Origin: Ignavibacteria bacterium
GTDB taxonomy: Bacteria > Bacteroidota > Ignavibacteria > Tepidaquicellales > Tepidaquicellaceae
Direction: 5' to 3'
NCBI GenBank assembly: GCA_016710985.1
Contig: JADJTX010000062.1
Coordinates: forward strand, 62,001-126,000
Length of the DNA: 64,000 bases
Made by a program: the position numbers and the translations under genes. The first letter of the stretch is position 1, and each line of letters begins with the position of its first letter. Below are positions 24,701-35,648 of this stretch, piece after piece. Under the pieces are notes generated by a model. The model saw nothing but the letters and a program-made list of their open reading frames with translations, had not been told where the DNA came from and searched no databases.

Positions 24701-26612
24701 GCAGGCGGTGCTCCGCAGATAGTAAGCATCGGCGACATAGACGGAAACGGCAAGCCTGATCTGGCTGTTGCAAATTTTACAAGTAATTCAGTATCAGTTT
24801 TACGAAATACATCTGTAACGGGAACAGTAAGTTTTGCAGCAAAAGTTGATTTAGGAAGTGCAGGACAGGCATCTTCCGTCAGCATTGGAGACATAGACGG
24901 TGACGGCAAACCGGAAATAGCATCCACAAATTACAATGTTAATTCAGTTTCAGTATTTAGAAACATAGCATTACCTGCAGCAATTCAGACCGCAGCATCA
25001 GGTAACGGAAATCCGATCACAAACGGATCTGTAATACCGAGCTTGGCAAATTTAACTGATTTTGGAAATGTATCAACAGGAGGAAATCTTAACCGTACAT
25101 ATACATTTCAGAATACGAGTACAGACAGTTTATCAGTTGACAGTATTAAAATAACGGGAACAGATTCAGTTTTATTTACTGCAGGTTCACTCACTCCTGC
25201 CGGAAAGATCGCTTCCGGCGGATCTAAGACTTTTAATGTAACTTTTTCTCCTAACTCTTCCGGGTTAAAGAATGCAACAGTCATAGTTTATTCAAACATC
25301 AACTCAGGTACAGTATGTCTTCTTCAGCAAACTTATACATTTGCAATAAGCGGGACAGGGTTTGCATCAGTTCAGACAAATGCGCTGAATTTTGACGGGA
25401 CAAATGACCACGTTGCTCTGCCCAATGCATTGACTACTTCCTTTGCGAGTGCATCAACAACACAATTTACTATTGAGTATTGGTTCAAAGGAACATCTTT
25501 ACAGTCTGCAGTAAGATTTCAGAATGGATCCGGTTACATTGTTGCCGGCTGGAACGGAACACACATAATATCAACTGACGGGAATACCGCAGCAGGTATT
25601 AGCGTCGGAGCCGGAGCGACAGACGGCAACTGGCACCATATTGCGGTAACCTGGAAGAAGAACACTGTAAATGGTTTCAGAAGTTATCTTGATGGTGCGC
25701 TTGTTGCTCAGAGAAATTCTGCGAATGTGAATCTTCCGGTCATAACTACCGGAGGATATCTTGGAGCTTATAATCTGAGCACAGAATGGATGAACGGCAC
25801 TCTTGATGAAGTAAGAATCTGGAATCGTGAATTATCTCAGTCAGAAATTTCAACAAACAGATTTCTTCAGATCAATTCCGGTACGGGACTGCTTGCAAGT
25901 TATCATTTTAATCAGGGAATCGCCGGAGGTAATAATACCGGAATAACAACTCTTACTGATGCAACATCAAACAATTACACAGGTACTTTAGGTAACTTTA
26001 CTTTGAACGGGCCGGCATCAAACTTTGTAGGGTCAGGACCGGGTTTAATCCCGGCATCATCCGCGATCAACATCACTTTCATTCCGGAAGGATTATATGA
26101 TGCCGGAACTGACAGGCTAAGACTCAGAGATACAGCCAGGGCTTATCTGCATTCAAACATATCTCCTTTTGGTGTGGTAGATTCGGCAGTTGCAGTAATA
26201 GACTCTGTTACCTTTACCGGATCGTTCATATTTGCAAATGCAGCAGGCGGAACATATTATATCAGAGTGAATCACAGGAACTGCATAGAGACCTGGAGCA
26301 GGACCAGGAGGCGAACCGTTTGTGCAGGGAACAACGATGAGTTATGATTTCTCAACCGCCGCCGCAAAGGCATACGGAAACAATATGATCAATGTAGATG
26401 CATCACCGGTGAGATATGCAATTTACAGCGGTGATGTAAATAATGACGGGACGGTAGATCTGAATGATGTCATACAGACTTATAATGCCGCGGGTTCTTT
26501 TGCTTCAGGATATGTAGTCACTGATCTGAACGGAGATAATATTGTTGATCTGAATGACATACTCATTGCTTATAATAATTCGGCGGGGTTTGTGGCTGTT
26601 GTAAGACCTTGA
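21721..26612 (+). CDS. IPT/VCBS double-propeller protein with LamG-like and dockerin-like modules (two frameshifts)
   Basis: About 1,630 aa. An N-terminal hydrophobic segment (TILILAFTFFALELYA) acts as signal. Then follow an IPT/TIG domain (ITTFSPQSGPAGTVVTITG), seven VCBS/FG-GAP blades (IGDLDGDGKPDLAVAN) and a first ASH-like (choice-of-anchor D) domain. The whole set is then repeated: IPT (about 23620), seven blades, and ASH (LTDFGNVSTGGN). Next come a LamG/concanavalin-like domain (ALNFDGTNDHVAL, about 25380-26030), the sandwich (HRNCIETWS) and dockerin-like loops ending FVAVVRP. Frames change in the first ASH domain (about 23315-23420; the first open frame stops at 23319) and near 26303, where GGACCAGGAGGCGA differs by about one base from the intact form at 55.27 kb. 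It could instead be two genes (21721-23319, 23429-26612), but the second part lacks a signal peptide. Confidence 0.83.
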
Positions 26613-26642
26613 TATAATTTCAAATTACAATTTTTAAATTAC

Positions 26643-26689
26643 AGATTGCAAATATTTTATTTAGTCATAAATATTTGCAATCTTTTTTT
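26643..26689 (+). terminator. Rho-independent terminator (CAGATTGCAAATATT type)
   Basis: AGATTGCAAATATTT (26643-26657) pairs perfectly with AAATATTTGCAATCT (26669-26683), followed by a T-run. The same arm sequence recurs in terminators near 33.3, 37.5 and 62.0 kb. Confidence 0.9.
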
Positions 26690-26805
26690 CCTGCTAATTC
26701 ATTATCCCCGCTGAGACACTGCATTTGATCTGATATCTTCTTGAATTTTATTGGGTGCGGGAGATTCATCGAGGACGACCGGCTAAAAACTTTTGACCAT
26801 TATTA

Positions 26806-28290
26806 TTATGAGGACTCGATCTGATCCAGTTTTTCGATAAGCCATCCTACCTGAATGAGATCTTTTTCCTTTTTGATCTGTGATTTTAAGAGTCCGGCAT
26901 CTTTTTTCCGGGATTTGCCTTCACTCATTTTCAGTTTAAATATTTTCAGATAGTAACTGACATAGTTCAGAGTAGATTTCCGTATATTTTCATTAAGATG
27001 AGGGGAAATTTTAATGTGATGCTTAAAAGTATCAGCCATATAAATAGCCTGCTCATGCAGATTCAATTCATAATAGATCCTAAGAGTCAGGGTTTTTATA
27101 TCAGTCTTAAAAAATGCATGATCATATTTTATTCTGGAAATATACTCCAGAGAGTTGTCATAATCCCCGCGTGAATAATTTATCAAGGCGCTGGAATAAT
27201 TCTTCATGTTATCCCTGAATTCAGGATTCAGTTCTCCGCTGTACTTTTCAATAAATTCATCTGCCCAGTCAAATTCTTTGAGATATTCCGCGCACAAAAT
27301 GCAGTTCCTGTAGAAATTCGGATGCATGAAATCTTCATCGGATAATTTATACGCTTTATCTACCAGGCAGTTTTTCAAAATAAAGAAGAGTTCTTTCTTA
27401 ATTTCAACAAAGTGCCCCCCCGATCCTATGAGTAAAATGCTGATCATGTCTGCATAAAAATAATTCTTGTCATGGATGCTTATCTTTGCTTTGTTATCGA
27501 AGAATATTTTCTTTGCTTTTTCATAGTATCTAAAGTCTCTGTTATTCTCAAGACATTTATAAACATTGAAATTGAAATACAGATAAATGTAATATTCAGT
27601 ACCTTCATAGATCTTTAATATTTTATCCATATCAACTGAATTAAGCAGTGTATTGAGAATATCGCTCTCCGGTCTGATATTCATATTGTCATATCCAAGC
27701 AGCATAAGCTTTGCAGAGCTTATCAGATCAAGCCAGAAGTGCGAGGATACAAGCTCAAGCGATTTAAAGCTGTGATTAAAATAATTTCTCATATCAAGAA
27801 CAGATGCATAATATCTTGCATTAAGTCTTTCAATATGGAACTTCTCTAAAATATCATAACCAAAAATTTTCTCATCCTCTTTCAGAGCCTCATAAACTTT
27901 CTCAAGATACTGTTCATAATGTTTAGACAGATTCCGCTCCAGAATTTCTTTTAGCAGGATTCGGTTCTTCAGAACTTTATTTTTCCTGAGATTCGATATG
28001 TATAAAAAATCCTCGAGTGCTTTCAGCAGATAAGAAGAGAGTGAGCGGAAGATATTCTTAGAATTCAAAGATGAAAATGAATTTCCCGGATAAAGTTTAA
28101 CGAACACTTTTTCCTCATTAAAATCTTCATTTGAAAATTCAGACTGAAACTTCATAAGGATCTTAAAAAGCGGAAGCGGATCCCTTCTTTGCCTGAAATA
28201 CTGCTGAGATAAGAATTTTTCAAAATCATCGAGTTCATCTTTTGAAAAGGTCTGAAGAAAGGATATTAGTTTAGTGTCTTTATATTTCAT
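26806..28290 (-). CDS. TPR-like helical protein, divergent-partner family (intact, 494 aa)
   Basis: Paralogue of the genes at 9.4, 33.5, 37.6, 50.1 and 60.5 kb. The N-terminal signature is clear: LISFLQTFSKDELDDFEKFL, YFRQRRDPLPLFKILMKF, VKLYPGNSFSS at residues about 7-80, then the helix LSSYLLKALEDFL. The C-terminal half has TPR-like pairs (ALINYSRGDYDNSLEYIS; LTLRIYYELNLHEQAIYMAD; the family's D.FKHH motif). No signal peptide. Start ATG at 28290 aligns with the other members. It is divergent from the small ORF and FG-GAP gene starting at 28453/28681, and convergent with the IPT/VCBS gene. Function unknown; probably cytoplasmic. Confidence 0.8.
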   Translation of the reverse strand: MKYKDTKLISFLQTFSKDELDDFEKFLSQQYFRQRRDPLPLFKILMKFQSEFSNEDFNEEKVFVKLYPGNSFSSLNSKNIFRSLSSYLLKALEDFLYISNLRKNKVLKNRILLKEILERNLSKHYEQYLEKVYEALKEDEKIFGYDILEKFHIERLNARYYASVLDMRNYFNHSFKSLELVSSHFWLDLISSAKLMLLGYDNMNIRPESDILNTLLNSVDMDKILKIYEGTEYYIYLYFNFNVYKCLENNRDFRYYEKAKKIFFDNKAKISIHDKNYFYADMISILLIGSGGHFVEIKKELFFILKNCLVDKAYKLSDEDFMHPNFYRNCILCAEYLKEFDWADEFIEKYSGELNPEFRDNMKNYSSALINYSRGDYDNSLEYISRIKYDHAFFKTDIKTLTLRIYYELNLHEQAIYMADTFKHHIKISPHLNENIRKSTLNYVSYYLKIFKLKMSEGKSRKKDAGLLKSQIKKEKDLIQVGWLIEKLDQIESS

Positions 28291-28402
28291 TTTTAAGAAA
28301 GATGTATAATAAATTAATTAAAAAAAGTTGATTATTCACTAATAAATCAATTGTCTATCAAAAAACCGTTACTATCCTGTATAATAAACTTAGAAAACTT
28401 TC

Positions 28403-28434
28403 TTTGCATAATAAAGCTTCTCAGTATATTTTTG
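28403..28434 (+). promoter_or_regulatory. Candidate Bacteroidota-type promoter
   Basis: TTTG at 28403-28406, a 20-nt gap, then TATTTTTG at 28427-28434, a full consensus match 18 nt before the ATG at 28453. The -33 context CTTTCTTTGCATA recurs at about 39277-39290 before the RHS gene. Confidence 0.5.
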
Positions 28435-28452
28435 ACGAAATTAATTTAAATA

Positions 28453-28665
28453 ATGAAAAAGACAGATATGACGGATAAGATCAGAATATTAAATGAGATT
28501 ATCAGAGAATCCATGGAATCTGAATCTGAAGGAAACATAATCAGCCTGATAGTTCTGTCGGCAAGAGCGGAGCTCAGCCTGAGGGGAAAAAAGAATGAAA
28601 TTAATTCCGGACTGGAAAATGAAATTATTAAGGTAATTCAAAAATATAAAAAATTTATTCATTAA
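28453..28665 (+). CDS. Small hypothetical protein (70 aa) leading the FG-GAP transcript
   Basis: MKKTDMTDKIRILNEIIRES to the stop at 28665. Charged and helical, with no signal peptide or motif I recognise. A good promoter match ends 18 nt upstream and the FG-GAP gene follows 15 nt after its stop, so the two are probably cotranscribed. It has no visible counterpart before the other FG-GAP genes. It could be a leader peptide or a chance ORF. Confidence 0.45.
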   Translation: MKKTDMTDKIRILNEIIRESMESESEGNIISLIVLSARAELSLRGKKNEINSGLENEIIKVIQKYKKFIH

Positions 28666-28680
28666 CTAAAAAAAATAAAA

Positions 28681-31600
28681 ATGAAAACATTAGTTCTTAT
28701 CGCATCAGTTGCTTTACTTCTCGGATTCAGTTTCTGTGAGACACAGAAAAATGAACCAAGCAATATTAGATATATTGATTTTGCTGAACTTCAAAGTCCA
28801 TCTGCGCCTTCATTTGCGGAGACTGTAAACAATGGTTCAAAAAAAGATAATCAGGAATCAGTCAGTAAAGATATTGATCAGGGCTGGTATCAGAAAGTGA
28901 TTCAGAATATTCAGAAAGAAGAGTACAATATCACATACTCTGAAGAGCTCGGCACATACCAGTCACCCAACCGCGCCAACAACATCCGTTTCATTTATCA
29001 CAATAACGGATTCATGGCTAAGACAAGAACAAATAAGATCCCGAAGTTTGATGTGAATGACAAGACGCTGAGAGAAGAAGATAAAGAGTATGATACAATA
29101 AAAGATTTCGAAATTGATCTGAGAATTACAAATGACGAGTTACAAATTACAAATAACAATCTCCAAGCCGCAGGTAACAAGGCATGGATAGAGAATGAAA
29201 ACCTGCGGATTGATTATACGAACACGAAAGAAGGCATGCGTCAGGACTTCATCATAAAACAAAAACCATTAGGTGAAGGAAAGCTCAGACTTGATCTCTC
29301 AGCCAAGACAGAACTGAAGATGATAGTTGGCGCAGATGCTCTGATGTTCAAGAATGACAAAGGCGAAGAGAAGATGAAATATTCTGCCCTTAAAGTGTGG
29401 GATGCAAACGGGAAGCCGCTGCGTGCGTACTTTGAAAAAAAGCAATTACAAAATACAAATTACAACTTACAAATAGAAGATAAGGATAAACAAATTCCAA
29501 ATCAGGAAATCCCAAATTCCCAATTTAGTATTGTTGTCAATGATGAAGATGCTGTTTATCCGGTAACAATCGATCCGCTCTCAACAACTGCAAGCTGGAC
29601 AAAATCAGGAACGCAGGCTGAAGAACAATATGGTTTCACAGTGGCAACAGCCGGCGATGTGAATGGAGACGGATATTCTGATATAGCTATCGGCGCTCCG
29701 GAGTATGACAATATTAATACTGCGGGAGGAAGAGTGCATGTTTACTACGGCTCGGCAACGGGTCCATCTGTAACTCCGAACTGGACGAAGGAAGAATACT
29801 GTGGTTTATCACTCAGCGAGAGGTTTGGATACAGTGTGGCAACAACCGGGGATGTCAACGGTGACGGATACAGCGACCTGATAGTCGGAGCTTTGACATA
29901 CACAACAAATATAAGTTTAACTTGGTCTCAAGGCAAAGCTTTTGTCTATCACGGATCAGCTTCGGGCTTGAGTGCATCCGCAAACTGGTCTGCAACTGTT
30001 ACAGTAACAAATGCATGGTTTGGAGCTTCTGTTTCAAGCGCCGGCGATGTGAACGGAGACGGTTACAGCGACGTGGTTGTAGGTTGTCCATTCTGGACTC
30101 AGTTTAGCAGCTCAACCGAAGGAAAAGCATTTGTATATCACGGCTCTTCTTCCGGCCTGAGCAGCTCGGCAAACTGGTCATCGAACGTCGGCGAGCCATA
30201 TAACCAGCAGTATGCCTCTGATGTTGCATCAGCCGGAGATGTGAACGGTGACGGCTACAGTGATATTCTTGTAGGACAGGAGAGATACAATTCCAATATA
30301 TTTGCAGGCTATAATGAAGGAAGGGTGTTTGCATATTACGGCTCATCAACGGGACTTTCTGCAACTGCGAACTGGACTAAGATCGGACCGCAGCAGAGTT
30401 TTTTTGGTAACAGCATTTCCACTGCCGGTGATGTTAACGGTGACGGTTACTCAGATGCCGTGATAGGGGCATATCAGGCAAACAGCGGGCAGGAAGGTGA
30501 AGGAAGGGTTTATGTTTACAACGGAAGTTCAACCGGACTTTCTGTCAACCCGTCATGGATATCGGAATCCAATCAATCATATTCAAATTTTGGGGCAAGT
30601 GTTTCCACAGCCGGCGATGTGAACGGAGACGGCTACGGCGACATTATTGCCAGCGCAAATTTTTATGATAACGGTCAGAATGACGAAGGGGCAGTCTTCG
30701 GCTGGTTCGGTTCATCTACCGGACTCGGCGCGAACGGTACACCGGCAAATGCTGACTGGACAATTGAAAGCAATGAAGATACTGCATACTTGGGAGAATG
30801 CGTCGCCACTGCAGGCGATGTAAACGGTGACGGTTATTCAGATGTGATAATCTCTTCAGATCAAATGATAAGCAATGGTTCACAAAGGGAAGGCAAAGTA
30901 GCATTATACACCGGTTCCGCCTCCGGTCTGGCGACTCAATCCGGATGGTCAAATGAAGGCGGACAGGACAATGCATTCTATGGACAAAGCGTTGCCTCAG
31001 CAGGAGATGTAAACGGTGACGGATATTCGGATGTGATTGTCGGTGCGTATCTGTATGACAACGGCCAGACTGATGAAGGCAGAGTGTACATTTATCACGG
31101 CTCGGCAACAGGGCTTAACCCTACTGCAAACACTATCAGCGAAAGTAACTCAGCAAATGCACAGTTCGGTTATTCGGTTTCAACAGCCGGTGATGTTAAC
31201 GGTGACGGTTTTTCAGATGTGCTTGTAGGCGGACCCAACTGGGCAGGGCAGGGCAGAGTATATGTATTTAACGGATCTCTGGCCGGGATTAATGCACTCT
31301 GGAACTACAATCTTTTTGGAGATTCATCAGGAGAATTCTTCGGCTGTGCGGTTTCAACCGCCGGTGATGTTAACGGTGACGGTTACAGTGATGTAATAAT
31401 AGGAGCGGAGAATGCTGCAAACGGACAAACTCAGGAAGGAAGAGCATATATTTTTAACGGCTCTACTACCGGCTTGAATACATCTTACAGCTGGGTATCT
31501 GAAGTCAATCAGGCAAATGCGAGATACGGACATTCAGTAAGCACAGCAGGTGATGTTAACGGTGACGGATATTCTGATGTTGTCGTTGGTGCATGGACGT

Positions 31601-33179
31601 ATGATAACGGCCAGAATGATGAAGGCGCTGCATGGATCTATTATGGTTCGATGACAGGTATAAGCGGATCATCTCAGCTTGAGATCAATCTGGCAAGCGC
31701 GAATTTTGGTTCAAGTGTTGCATCAGCAGGTGATGTGAACGGGGACGGATTCAGCGATGTAATAATCGGAGCGAGTTCTTATTCAAATCCGGAATTTCTT
31801 GAGGGAGCGGCGTTCGTTTACAACGGTTCGTCATCAGGAATAAACACAACACCATCATGGCAGACTCAGAGTAATCAGACTCTTACAAACCTTGGAATTT
31901 CAGTAGCAGGTGCCGGTGATGTAAACGGAGACGGCTACAGCGACGTGATAGTCGGAGCTTTCAATTTTGAAAATGGGCAAACCGATGAAGGCAAAATACA
32001 AGTCCACCACGGTTCGCAAACAGGACTAAGCACAACAGCAAGCTGGACAATTGAAAGCAACACAGCAAATGCAAACCTGGGAGTCTCTGTTGCATCGGCA
32101 GGTGATGTAAACGGTGACGGCTACAGCGATGTGATTGTCGGTGCGTACAGGTTTGCTAACGGAAACACCGGAGAAGGAAAAGCGTTTGTCTATTACGGCG
32201 GCGGCGGCGGCGGAAATGCAAGAGCAAATGTCCAGCAATATTCACCGGCTCTGGTTCTGTTGTAAGCTCCGGTGGACTCACATACTACAACGGTCAGGTA
32301 AAACTCGCCATTTACGGAAAGAGTCCTTTCGGTATGACCAAAGCAAAGATCAATCACGAATACAAACAGAACAGCACACCATTCAGCGGAACCGTGATTA
32401 GCAACGGTACCGGATCAACCGGTACCGGAAACTTCAGCAATCTTGGGCTTACAGGGACGGAGATCTCCCACAACATTGACGGATTGCAGACCGGGAAGCT
32501 TTACAAATGGAGAGCTCGTGTTCAGTATGATCTCGCAAGCAATCCATATCAGAAGCTCGGCCCATGGAAATATTACAACAACTATATGCCTTTGCCTCAG
32601 GGCAACTTCAGGCCGAGCAACGGACAAACGCTGAACAAAGTCCTGAACCTTACGATGCTGATAGAAGGATTCTACAATCCCGCAACTAATGTGACCGTAC
32701 AGGATACCGTAAGGGTTTATGCAAGAAGTAACGTGAATCCTTACATCATTGTTGACTCGGCAAAGGGAGTGATAAATTCAAGCGGCCAGGTTTCCGTGTT
32801 CTTAACTCAGGTTCAGAATGGCCAGCCATACTACCTGCAGGTAAAGCACAGGAATTCGCTTGAGACATGGAGCAAGACGACGCAGACATTCACCGGGAGT
32901 ATTCTTAATTACGATTTCACATCTTCAGCATCAAAAGCATTCGGTGACAACTTGAAGCAGGTTGATTCTTCTCCGGCTGAGTTTGCAGTATACAGCGCTG
33001 ATGTGAATAAGGACGGAGTTATAGATCTTACTGATGTCATACAGACTTACAATGCAGCGGGAACTTTTGCTGCAGGCTATGTTGTAAATGATGTGAACGG
33101 AGATTATATCGTTGATCTGAATGACATACTTATTGCTTATAATAATTCGGCTGGGTTTGTGGCGGTTGTGAAACCGTGA
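28681..33179 (+). CDS. FG-GAP double-propeller surface protein with dockerin-like C-terminus (one frameshift)
   Basis: About 1,499 aa. Signal peptide (MKTLVLIASVALLLGFSFC, with a Cys at residue 19). Conserved N-terminal domain (DQGWYQKVIQNIQK to YPVTIDPLS, about 28870-29580) with two translated heptamer linkers. Exactly 14 FG-GAP blades (about 29590-32210). Ig-like region (TPFSGTVISN, LYKWRARVQYD), sandwich (HRNSLETWS) and dockerin-like loops (DVNKDGVIDLTD, DVNGDYIVDLND) ending FVAVVKP. The frame is open from 28681 to 32265. A one-base loss near 32248 (CACCGGCTCTGG, where the paralogues suggest SPGSGS) shifts the last 300 residues to the frame that ends at 33179. The Cys could be a lipobox, but the surrounding residues fit poorly. 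Confidence 0.88.
29125..29165 (+). repeat. Translated heptamer linker (site 1)
   Basis: Degenerate AATTACA/GAGTTAC units encode LRITNDELQITNNN at the same place as in the paralogues. Confidence 0.75.
29438..29525 (+). repeat. Translated heptamer linker (site 2)
   Basis: AATTACA and AAATTCC/AAATCCC units encode QLQNTNYNLQIEDKDKQIP between RAYFEK and FSIVVNDEDAV. Confidence 0.75.
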
Positions 33180-33290
33180 GACACAAGACGTGAGAGGCGA
33201 GACGCCAGACATCAAGCTGCCAAATATTAAAACTAAATTACGAGTTACAAGTTAAGAATTACGAGTTACGAGTTACGAGTTATTTGTTTC
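33176..33290. repeat. Heptanucleotide repeats after the stop codon
   Basis: GAGACAC/AAGACGT/GAGACGC units begin in the TGA stop. A second array of AATTACG/GAGTTAC units (about 33233-33285) leads into the terminator. Confidence 0.8.
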
Positions 33291-33296
33291 AAATTA

Positions 33297-33356
33297 CAGA
33301 TTGCAAATATTATTGGTTAAAGAATCTGATCAATTGATAATTTGCAATCTGTTTTT
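33297..33356 (+). terminator. Rho-independent terminator (CAGATTGCAAATATT type)
   Basis: CAGATTGCAAAT (33297-33308) pairs with ATTTGCAATCTG (33340-33351), then T5. Confidence 0.85.
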
Positions 33357-33394
33357 ATTTAGTTGCTTCTAACTTGTAGTTTGACCTTGAAATC

Positions 33395-33450
33395 CCATTA
33401 TCAAAATTCAAATTCCCAAATCCCAAATCCCAAATTTCAAATTTCAAATG
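33395..33450. repeat. Heptanucleotide repeat (AAATCCC/AAATTTC)
   Basis: AAATTCC, AAATCCC and AAATTTC units lie between convergent gene ends. Confidence 0.7.
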
Positions 33451-33463
33451 ACGAAAACTTTTT

Positions 33464-34927
33464 TCACTTCTGACTTCGTTGTTCTAGTTTACTTAGTTTT
33501 TTCATTATCCATTTATAGTTCACCAACTGTGAATCTGCGATTTCCTTTTTTAATACTGAAAAATCTGTTTTCATTTCACCTAGTTTAATTTTATAAAGAA
33601 TAAGAATATATTTTACAAAGTTTTGTCTTACCTTTATCAGATTAGTACTTAATGATTTAACATTCTTTAGAAAGTGTTTGAAACTGTCAATCTGGTTAAA
33701 AAACTGATCGCTCCACTCCAGTTCATAGTAAATTCTCAGATACATATTATTTGCACGGAGCTTTTCACTGACATTATTGTACTTTGGGATGCTGAGATAT
33801 TCGAGAGCTTTTTCATAATTTTCCTTTACAAATTCAAGCTCTGCGCGGGCATGGTTAACAACATTAGATCTTTCGTTTTCAGGCACCATATCTTTATATT
33901 TATCTATAAACTTTTCCGCAAAAACTATTTCGCCGGCTTTTATTGCAGTCAGAAAAGCATACATAAACCATTCTGAATACATTTTTCCGCCTTCGGTTAG
34001 AATTTCCTTGTCTAACATTCCGGTTATCAGTTCATACTCGTCTTTACTGTAGTCCTTCCCGGGTTTTAGATTCATATCCCAGCAGTATGATAATAACGCG
34101 ACAAAGATCATGTCGTTTTCGGAATTATCAAGTATATGCTGATTTTTTTCAAAAATATGTTTTAATCTGTAAAATGTTTTATCGTTCTTTCTGTCTGTCA
34201 TCAGTCTGATGGTGAGATAAAATAACTCAACAGCATTCTCTTTTTTAAAAGCTGATTTCTCAATTAAGTTTAATAAGAGTGTTAAACTGCTTAAATCATA
34301 TTTCTTATTGAACTGACTGACATGCTGAACGGCAACTGCATATAATCTGAGAAGTTTGACAAATGAAAACTTCCATATGCTGTCAATTTGAGTCTGAATA
34401 TCTGTTGTTTTACCTGTTGTGTCTCTTTTAAGGAGATGCTTCCTGTTAATTTCTTCTACCCGCGTTGTTCTAAGAAAGTATTCGGCGTTCCGCGTTTTTT
34501 TTCTTCCAGATACAATTTTGTTTTTTGAAACTGTTTAAAATAAAATTCATTCAGATCTTCTCTGGTATTGCTCAAGAAGATTTTTGTGCTGATCAAATTT
34601 TTCATTTCTGAATGAGTTATAAGATAAATAATCTTCTGCAAGTTTGAATAAATTGCTGCATAATCTCCTTATAACATCGTCTCTGTAACCGGAATAAGGA
34701 TACAGCGAATCGTAAACTTTCTTTTTCGTAAAATCTGTCTGATCAAAACAAGGATAGTATTTTTTAATTTTATCAAAAAATGCTGCTACTTCTGCTCTGT
34801 TATTCAAAAACGGCGAATGAACAAACTTATCAAATTCCTTTACCTCATTTTTAGAAAAAGCTTTAAGAAGCTGAATGATATTAGTTTTATTTAGTGACAT
34901 ATTGGTCTGCCCGATCAGATTCTTCAT
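33464..34927 (-). pseudogene. TPR-like helical protein, divergent-partner family (frameshifted)
   Basis: The N-terminal signature is intact (NIIQLLKAFSKNEVKEFDKF, VHSPFLNNRAE, KKYYPCFDQ, SLYPYSGYRDD). The reading frame breaks near 34550-34600 and again around 34202-34456. The C-terminal TPR-like half is open from 34201 to 33464. The most likely start is ATG at 34900 (MSLNKTNIIQ), which fits the paralogues better than 34927. It is divergent from the SBBP gene and convergent with the FG-GAP gene. Decay or assembly indels cannot be told apart here. Confidence 0.75.
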
Positions 34928-35033
34928 GTTATTTTCTTTTATTTGTTTGGGACAATTATATTCTCCAATTAATACAAATTATTAATAAATAGCAATAAAA
35001 AATAACCTTTTCAGATTAATTATTTATGAATTT

Positions 35034-35062
35034 TTTGGGACAATTAAATAAAAATATCTTTG
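35034..35062 (+). promoter_or_regulatory. Candidate promoter toward the SBBP gene
   Basis: TTTG at 35034-35037, a 17-nt gap, then TATCTTTG at 35055-35062, a full consensus match. It lies about 550 nt upstream of the SBBP gene, with a palindromic element in between. Confidence 0.4.
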
Positions 35063-35156
35063 CAGATTATGTAATGCTGTTTGTATTTTTGTATTACTTA
35101 ATTTAAAAAAATATTTAATAACTTAAGTTGACCGCTTTGAAATTCAAAGTTTATTT

Positions 35157-35376
35157 TGCCACGAATTAACACAAATTTTCACCAAGTAGAAACTTCTGAA
35201 AAACCAAAAATGCTTGTCATTCCCGTTGTTGGCGGGAATCCAATCATTAAAATGTGATTCTAATTCAAACCTGGTGATTGGATCCCGCCAAAGCATGCGG
35301 GGATGACAAGGGTTTTGAAGTCTCTAAGTAGTGAATAAGAAATTTTTAAATTCGGTAATTCGTGAGAATTAGTGGC
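35157..35376. mobile_element. MITE-like palindromic repeat element
   Basis: The core is an imperfect inverted repeat. Its left arm (35213-35246) contains CTTGTCATTCCCG and GGCGGGAATCCAATCA. Its right arm (35275-35310) contains TGATTGGATCCCGCC and GGGGATGACAAG. A second flanking pair lies outside it (GCCACGAATTAAC; AGAATTAGTGGC). Similar TGTCATTCCCG palindromes are dispersed in many bacterial genomes. No ORF inside. It sits between the candidate promoter and the SBBP gene. Confidence 0.55.
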
Positions 35377-35487
35377 AAGTTTTCTTAATGTAAACGGTCT
35401 AATTTAATTAATAATTCTGGCAACTTCTGTGAGAAAACATTTCAAATATTATCGATTTAACCTCCTCACAGAGGCGTGATTTCTTAA

Positions 35488-35519
35488 GCCCTTAAATAAA
35501 CCAACGGATATTTAAGGGC
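35488..35519 (+). promoter_or_regulatory. Leader stem-loop before the SBBP gene
   Basis: GCCCTTAAATA (35488-35498) pairs perfectly with TATTTAAGGGC (35509-35519) around a 10-nt loop, about 100 nt before the gene. No T-run follows. The rest of 35377-35616 shows nothing recognisable. Confidence 0.4.
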
Positions 35520-35648
35520 AAAGTCCGAATAAAGATCAACAATTTTAATATTTATAAAATAAAATAATAATACCCATTAATTAAAATTAAAGTGAAATGA
35601 AAAACTTCTAAAAAACATGAAAATTTACTTTACATTTTTGTCATTTTA

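Noticed and set aside
28681..28740. Lipoprotein signal in the FG-GAP gene at 28.7 kb (Cys19)
   Set aside because: Residues before the Cys (GFSFC) do not fit a lipobox well and the paralogues lack the Cys.
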